Of a stretch of DNA of 36,947 bases, positions 32,331 to 36,947 are shown in pieces. Within the stretch, counting starts at the first letter, position 1, and the number at the start of each line of letters is the position of its first letter. The stretch comes from Hyaloscypha bicolor E (lineage: Eukaryota; Ascomycota; Leotiomycetes; Helotiales; Hyaloscyphaceae): NCBI RefSeq assembly GCF_002865645.1, contig NW_020194512.1, positions 615,950 to 652,896 of the forward strand. Direction: 5' to 3'. Position numbers and translations under genes: made by a program. The notes below the pieces were generated by a model that saw nothing but the letters and a program-made list of their open reading frames with translations, did no database searches and was not told the DNA's origin.

Positions 32331-32658
32331 GAACCAACAATAAGATAACTGGAAAATCTTCGTCTTAGTATTAAAGTTAGCCTAAAATTGGGCGAGCTAA
32401 TTTAATCCAGGCGCTCTACGGGCTGCTCCGAACCCTCCACAAACGGCATCCAACGTCTCCCAAATCGGCAGGCATCTCAGCCTCATCCAGAAACAGCTGC
32501 CTGTTTGCAAATGGAAATTCGCGCCTGTGCCGTGAGCTCGTGAGCCACAGTTCGGCAGCTGCGAAGGTGGCGTTACTGGCTTCGCGGGTGATAATTGCAT
32601 CGGAGGCAAAGATTGCACGTGATTCCACATCATTATTGGGACAGGACTATTTGTATAC
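32331..32658 (-). other. Island of ordinary-composition DNA, possibly the end of a disrupted gene
   Basis: About 330 bases of unmutated, GC-richer sequence between two RIP-hit blocks. On the minus strand 32416-32628 is open (70 codons, ending C-R-L-W-R-V-R-S-S-P before TGA). It has balanced amino-acid use (for example R-R-E-F-P-F-A-N-R-Q-L-F-L-D-E-A-E-M), which looks more protein-like than the other frames. Its upstream side would meet the LTR at 32659, so it could be the 3' end of a host gene cut by Element B2. I do not recognise the product. A longer minus frame (32397-32786) runs from the LTR into this DNA and is an artefact of the junction. Confidence 0.3.
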
Positions 32659-32962
32659 TGTGGGAGGGAAACTGCAACAAGACAAAAACCCACATAAAGT
32701 ATACCAGAGCGCAAAACGTGACTTGATAGCAAAATAATAAAATCAAAAGCGTAAATAGTAAAGCATAAATAGTGTGCAGTATGCAAAAGCTCAATTAATT
32801 AAATACTAAAGAGGAATTATTCTCTAGAACTACAGAAAAACCAGCTTTCTTATATAATTCCTGCAAGTTATATATAAAAGACTATAGCTTTTACTATATA
32901 ACTAAAACCTCAAAACCGCCAAAATAATATAATTTTTGGAGAGTATAGCCTGCTATATTATA
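32659..32962 (-). repeat. Element B2 LTR (3' LTR on the minus strand)
   Basis: 304 bp, starting TGTGGGAGGGAAACTGCAACAAGAC. CA, TG and CG dinucleotides are frequent in the first 120 or so bases and thin out to the right, so mutation density rises with distance from the unique flank. On minus it ends ...CCCTCCCACA, a canonical CA end. Confidence 0.88.
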
Positions 32963-32971
32963 TCCGTCTCC

Positions 32972-35664
32972 CTATTTATTTATACTTATCTCCTAAGTAC
33001 TAAAACTAATAGAAAAATCCTATTTAGAGTCCGAAATAATAAAATAATTAGAATTCTCCTCTATTAGCTAATCTAATTTCTCCTTAATATACCTAAAATA
33101 AGATCTATTATCCTTAAATAATCTTATTTCATACTTCTGAACTTACTTAAAGGCAATCTGAACCCGCTTAGCTATATTTTTATACTAAATCTAATATAGT
33201 TCTCTATATTAATTAGTATCTGCCTTTAACTATTATTTACTTTCCGCCTTTACTACTAGATATTAAAAAGGCTTATTATAGCGAATTATATTATAAATTA
33301 TACTAATATACTTCAAATAGATATCTTCTTTAAATTTTATATTATCTATAGTATTCTTAAATCGGCCTTTAATAGAAGGGGAAAGCTCTAGATAAAAGGC
33401 TTTAATAACCTTATAAAAGACTTCATTTTTATATATTCTATCCTTAATAATAACTAGACTTATTAGAATTATAGTAAAAGGTCTATTAAGTAGTAAATTA
33501 TTATTAAGCTATTTTTCGGTTTTTATATTATTCAAGAATTATTACTTCCAGATTTATAGATTATCTAGCTAAAGGCATTTATTTATCTAGTTATATAGAC
33601 TATATTTAGAATCTTTTCTTTTATTACCTTTAGTAAATACTTACTTATTTCCTTAGCTATTTCCGGCTTAAAATTATTAGAAATAAAGAAGTAATTAATA
33701 TTATTAAAGAACTTCTTACTAAAAATAATAGCCTTCTTATAGTTTATAAAAAAAATATAGCTAATATTTCGATATTTTTTACTAAAATAGAATTTACTAT
33801 TTAAAGCTTTAGTAATAGCCAGATCTTTAATATTACCTTTATATTAATTATAATTAATATTTCCAGAAATATAATATCTAGCTAGCTAAGGATAACTAAT
33901 TAGATAAATAGAGTACTTATTTAATATTTTATAAAATCCGAGCTATATTAATAGATCTGCTATTAAAAGTTAAAAGGCTAAGATAAAATAGCTATTATCT
34001 AGATTTTTATATTTTATTATATTATTTTTTCGGAAATAGAATTATAGTATTTTTATTTCTTATATTAAAAGCTTTTAAATATTAAACTTTTTAATTTACT
34101 TCAGGTAATTTTTCTTATAACTATAACTATTTATATTTAGATTAGTAATACTAGATTTAGAAATAGGAACTATAGTATTAAATTAAAGTTATAGATTTAG
34201 CCAGAATTAATTAGAAATATAATACTTATATTTATACTTTTTAATTTCCTGGTTTTCTAAAAAGAAATCCTATATCTTTTTATTTATCTAAGTAATAGAA
34301 ATATATTTCTTGCCTTTAGTAAGTTTATAGATTATAGTAACTAGTTTTAGAGTATCCTTAATATTATTAATATCTCCTATACTAATAAATAAAGTATTAG
34401 TAAGCTACTAAATATATATTTTATAGGGAGCTTTAAGAAATCTATTAGTAATTCTATAGTATTCTCGCTTATAAATAGATTCTAAAATACTACTATATAC
34501 TTTTTTAAAAATATATTTATTTTACTAAATAAGTATTAATTTCTATTTAGCTAGTATTTTATAGATATATTTATTATTTTTAATTTCTTTAAACTTAATA
34601 TCCTTAGTTTTCTATTTCTTAATTCTAGATATAGTTATAGAAGCTTTTCTAGATAATATCTTTTCTTTTAGAATAAATAGTTTCTCTATTTTATTAGTCT
34701 TATATTTAGACTAATACTCGGACTTTTGCTATTTATTAAAAGTTTTAGGCTTAGCTTACTCTTTTTTCTTACTAGTTTTATTAGTCTTACTAGTAGTACT
34801 AGTAGTAGGCTTTATTAGTTTAGTACTAGTCTTACTAGCTAAATTCAATTAAGTTATTATAGAAATTATAATAGAGGCCCATTCTCTAGACTTATTACGA
34901 AAGCTAAAGAAAGATTTATTATTATAATATTCTTTAATAAGAATTCTAGAAATATTAAAAGTATATTATCTAGCTTTAAGATTATTAGCTAATAGTAGCT
35001 TAAAAACCAATTCTCTAGATTTCAAAATAGCTTTAATATACTTAAGTACTTTAGTAATACTTAATTTAGTAAATATACTAGTATTTTAATACTTCTTATT
35101 TTTAATATATTTTAAAGTAGCTTTATTAATTAACTAAATAGCTTTATATACTAAAGCTTCTATTTTAAAAAAGAAATATAACTTCTTATAAATATTTTTA
35201 CTAAAGTTATTATAGATATTATTAATATATTAGCTAAAAGCTTTACTATATAAAGTAATTTCATTCTAATCTTTAGTTTCTAGACTATTTACTATAGTTT
35301 TAATCTTATTAAACTTCTCTTATCTGCCTTTAGTAATACCTTTAATAATATTATTAAATTCCCTATTATTAGCTTAGTAGTTCTTTAGCTTTTCTTTAGT
35401 TAATTCCAGTTTAGTTCTGTCTCTAATAAAGGCTTTCTATTTTAAGAGCTTATTATATATATTACTTAGCTTATTCAGGATATTTATATTAAATTCAGTA
35501 ATTATAGCTATCTTTTCTAGTATTAGCAGGCCTTTTATAACTACTTAAGCTCTTTTAATACTCTAAACTTTAATATTATTAATTTATAGGCTTTTAATAA
35601 TACTATAGCTTATAAGAACTAGCTATTATACTTTACTAGTATAAGAAATCTATTCTTTGGCCAT
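32972..35664 (-). pseudogene. Element B2 copy of the extra 3' ORF
   Basis: Colinear with 14826-17733 and about 2.69 kb long without the 158-bp insertion, so about 898 codons. ATG is retained at 35662-35664 (M-A-K-E), and the frame ends in TAG at 32972-32974 within the purine tract. In-frame stops fall at former Gln, Trp or Arg codons, some shared with the other copy and some private. The two copies together show that this ORF is a standing part of the transposon. Function unknown. Confidence 0.6.
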
Positions 35665-36765
35665 TTTATTATTTTTAAAGAAATTATATAAATATTATTA
35701 GTATAATAGTTATAGATTATAGAATTAAAGATTTTTAAGGTTATAAGAATTTCTTTTAAATACTTTTCAAAATAAAGAATAAATTAAAATAAACTTAAAT
35801 TATATAAAGGCATTATATATATTCGAGTTTTTTTATCTTTCTAGTAAGAAAATAAAGCTGAAATAATAGTCTATATAATAGGGAAAGTAAATATAATAAT
35901 TAGATATATTTAAGATAATATAATTAGAAATTAGAAATAATTAGAAAAAATAAAATATAGAATTAGGCTTTTATTATAAAAAAAAAATATAAATATATAT
36001 ATTTAAGGAAATATAATCCAGGAAATAATTAATATAGGTTAAACTAAATAATAATAATAGGGAAATAAGAAAGTAATATAATAGAAATATAAATATAATA
36101 ATAATATCTAAAATATTAAAATATAAAAGAAAATAATAAAAATTCCATAATATAAATATATCTTAATTTCTTATTTATTTAGAGATATCTCTATTAACTT
36201 AAAGAATAATATAAAAGAAGGGAAATAATATAGGAAATATATAAAATATAAAATATATAAATATACTAAAAATATTAGGAAAATATAAAGTAAATATTAA
36301 TAAAAAAGAAGTCAGAATAATAAAATTAAGAAATAATTTAAAATAAAATATTACTTTTTCCAAAACTAATTTAAATCTTTTCCAAATACTAATTATAACT
36401 ATTTAATATTTATTAATATTAATTTTAAATAATAGAAAGCTATTTAGTTAGTTAGAACTTTAAAATAATATCTATATTTAAAAAAGTAATATTAAAGAAT
36501 TTAGAGATTATAAAATAAAGAACTATAAGATAATATAAATAAGATTTATAATACTATTATTAAGTTTGAAATAGTTAATATTAAAGTTAATATAGAATAT
36601 AGAAAGATTAAGTATTCTGAATTAGTATTAAGAATATAAGATTAAAGATATTTTCTTAGTTAATTAAATAATATTTAATAGTAAGAAATAAATTAATAAT
36701 AAGAATTATTAAATTATACTAGCTTTTTAATAAGATAATTAGTTTCCGGTAATAAAATAATATCT

Positions 36766-36947
36766 TAATTATCTGAATCGTAGATGTAATAAATTTTCGG
36801 ATTAGAATATGATCTTTTTGGATGAAAAAGAAATTATATTAATATCATGAAATTTTGAATATGATTTCGAATTAATTATATAATATATAAAGAAGAAAAT
36901 ATATTTTCTTTGGGAAGAATATATCTTAAATAAGAAAATTAATTCTA
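36766..36947. other. AT-rich tail with a different signature
   Basis: After the B2 similarity ends, the sequence stays AT-rich but contains ATG, TGA, TCATG and TTTGG words, so CA and TG are back. This is unlike the RIP-saturated DNA before it. It may be a different, less mutated insertion or an assembly junction. Too short to identify. Confidence 0.45.

Larger units (their letters stand above)
32659..36765 (-). mobile_element. Element B2: second, incomplete copy of the Element B family
   Basis: From 32659 the sequence aligns colinearly with 14514-18836: LTR, polypurine tract, 3' ORF and spacer. Similarity fades at about 36765. It has the same orientation as Element B, so the coding strand is minus. 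It inserted into ordinary DNA, and its LTR is the least mutated of the three, preserving TGTGGGAGGG. The copy is either truncated or interrupted at 36765, and the window ends soon after. It is RIP-killed like Element B. Confidence 0.82.

Noticed and set aside
32397..32786. 129-codon minus-strand frame
   Set aside because: It begins inside the Element B2 LTR and reads through into flanking DNA, so it is a chance fusion at an insertion junction.
1..36947. CRISPR arrays, bacterial operons, tRNA or rRNA genes
   Set aside because: No regularly spaced identical repeats of CRISPR type, no ribosome-binding-site-led gene clusters and no tRNA arm pattern were seen. The features present are eukaryotic.

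Overview
The window looks like part of a filamentous ascomycete (Pezizomycotina) genome. It has an intron-free secreted esterase gene with a fungal-style start context, a short GT-AG intron in a transposon relic, and a large AT-rich block that bears the marks of repeat-induced point mutation (RIP). In that block CA and TG dinucleotides are nearly absent, TA is in excess, transposon reading frames carry dense TAA/TAG stops, and conserved Asp/Gly codons read as Asn/Ser/Arg/Lys. Genus and species cannot be told from the sequence.

Layout. Bases 1-2800 have ordinary composition and no gene I can support. Bases 2810-3712 hold the only intact, recognisable host gene, a secreted CE1-type (acetylxylan / feruloyl / PHB-depolymerase-like) esterase. 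Bases 4410-5427 form a non-autonomous DNA transposon with 18-bp terminal inverted repeats and AATCGATT subterminal motifs. Bases 5644-7014 form a Tc1/mariner-like element with TA target duplications, CAGT-type ends and a broken two-exon gene. Bases 7152-7457 are a tandem repeat of about 124 bp. At about 8410 the composition switches sharply to the AT-rich block, which runs to about 32330.

The AT-rich block is a nest of RIP-killed LTR retrotransposons. Element A is a Ty3/gypsy chromovirus on the + strand (9830-30889) with 298-bp LTRs, a perfect AATTC target duplication, gag, RT, RNase H, integrase and a chromodomain. Its integrase is split by Element B (14514-27833), a 13.3-kb Ty3/gypsy element on the - strand with LTRs of about 305 bp. 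Besides gag-pol, B carries a long extra 3' reading frame (about 900 codons) just before its polypurine tract. A second, incomplete copy of the same family (Element B2) starts at 32659 inside a short island of normal DNA and loses similarity near 36765.

The most notable points are the oversized retrotransposon family with a conserved 3' ORF of unknown function, the clean nested insertion without an obvious target duplication, an extra coding-like stretch downstream of the chromodomain in Element A, and the visible fading of RIP at the edge of a repeat. Nothing in the AT-rich block can still encode a full-length protein. Motif and homology statements rest on reading translations by eye.
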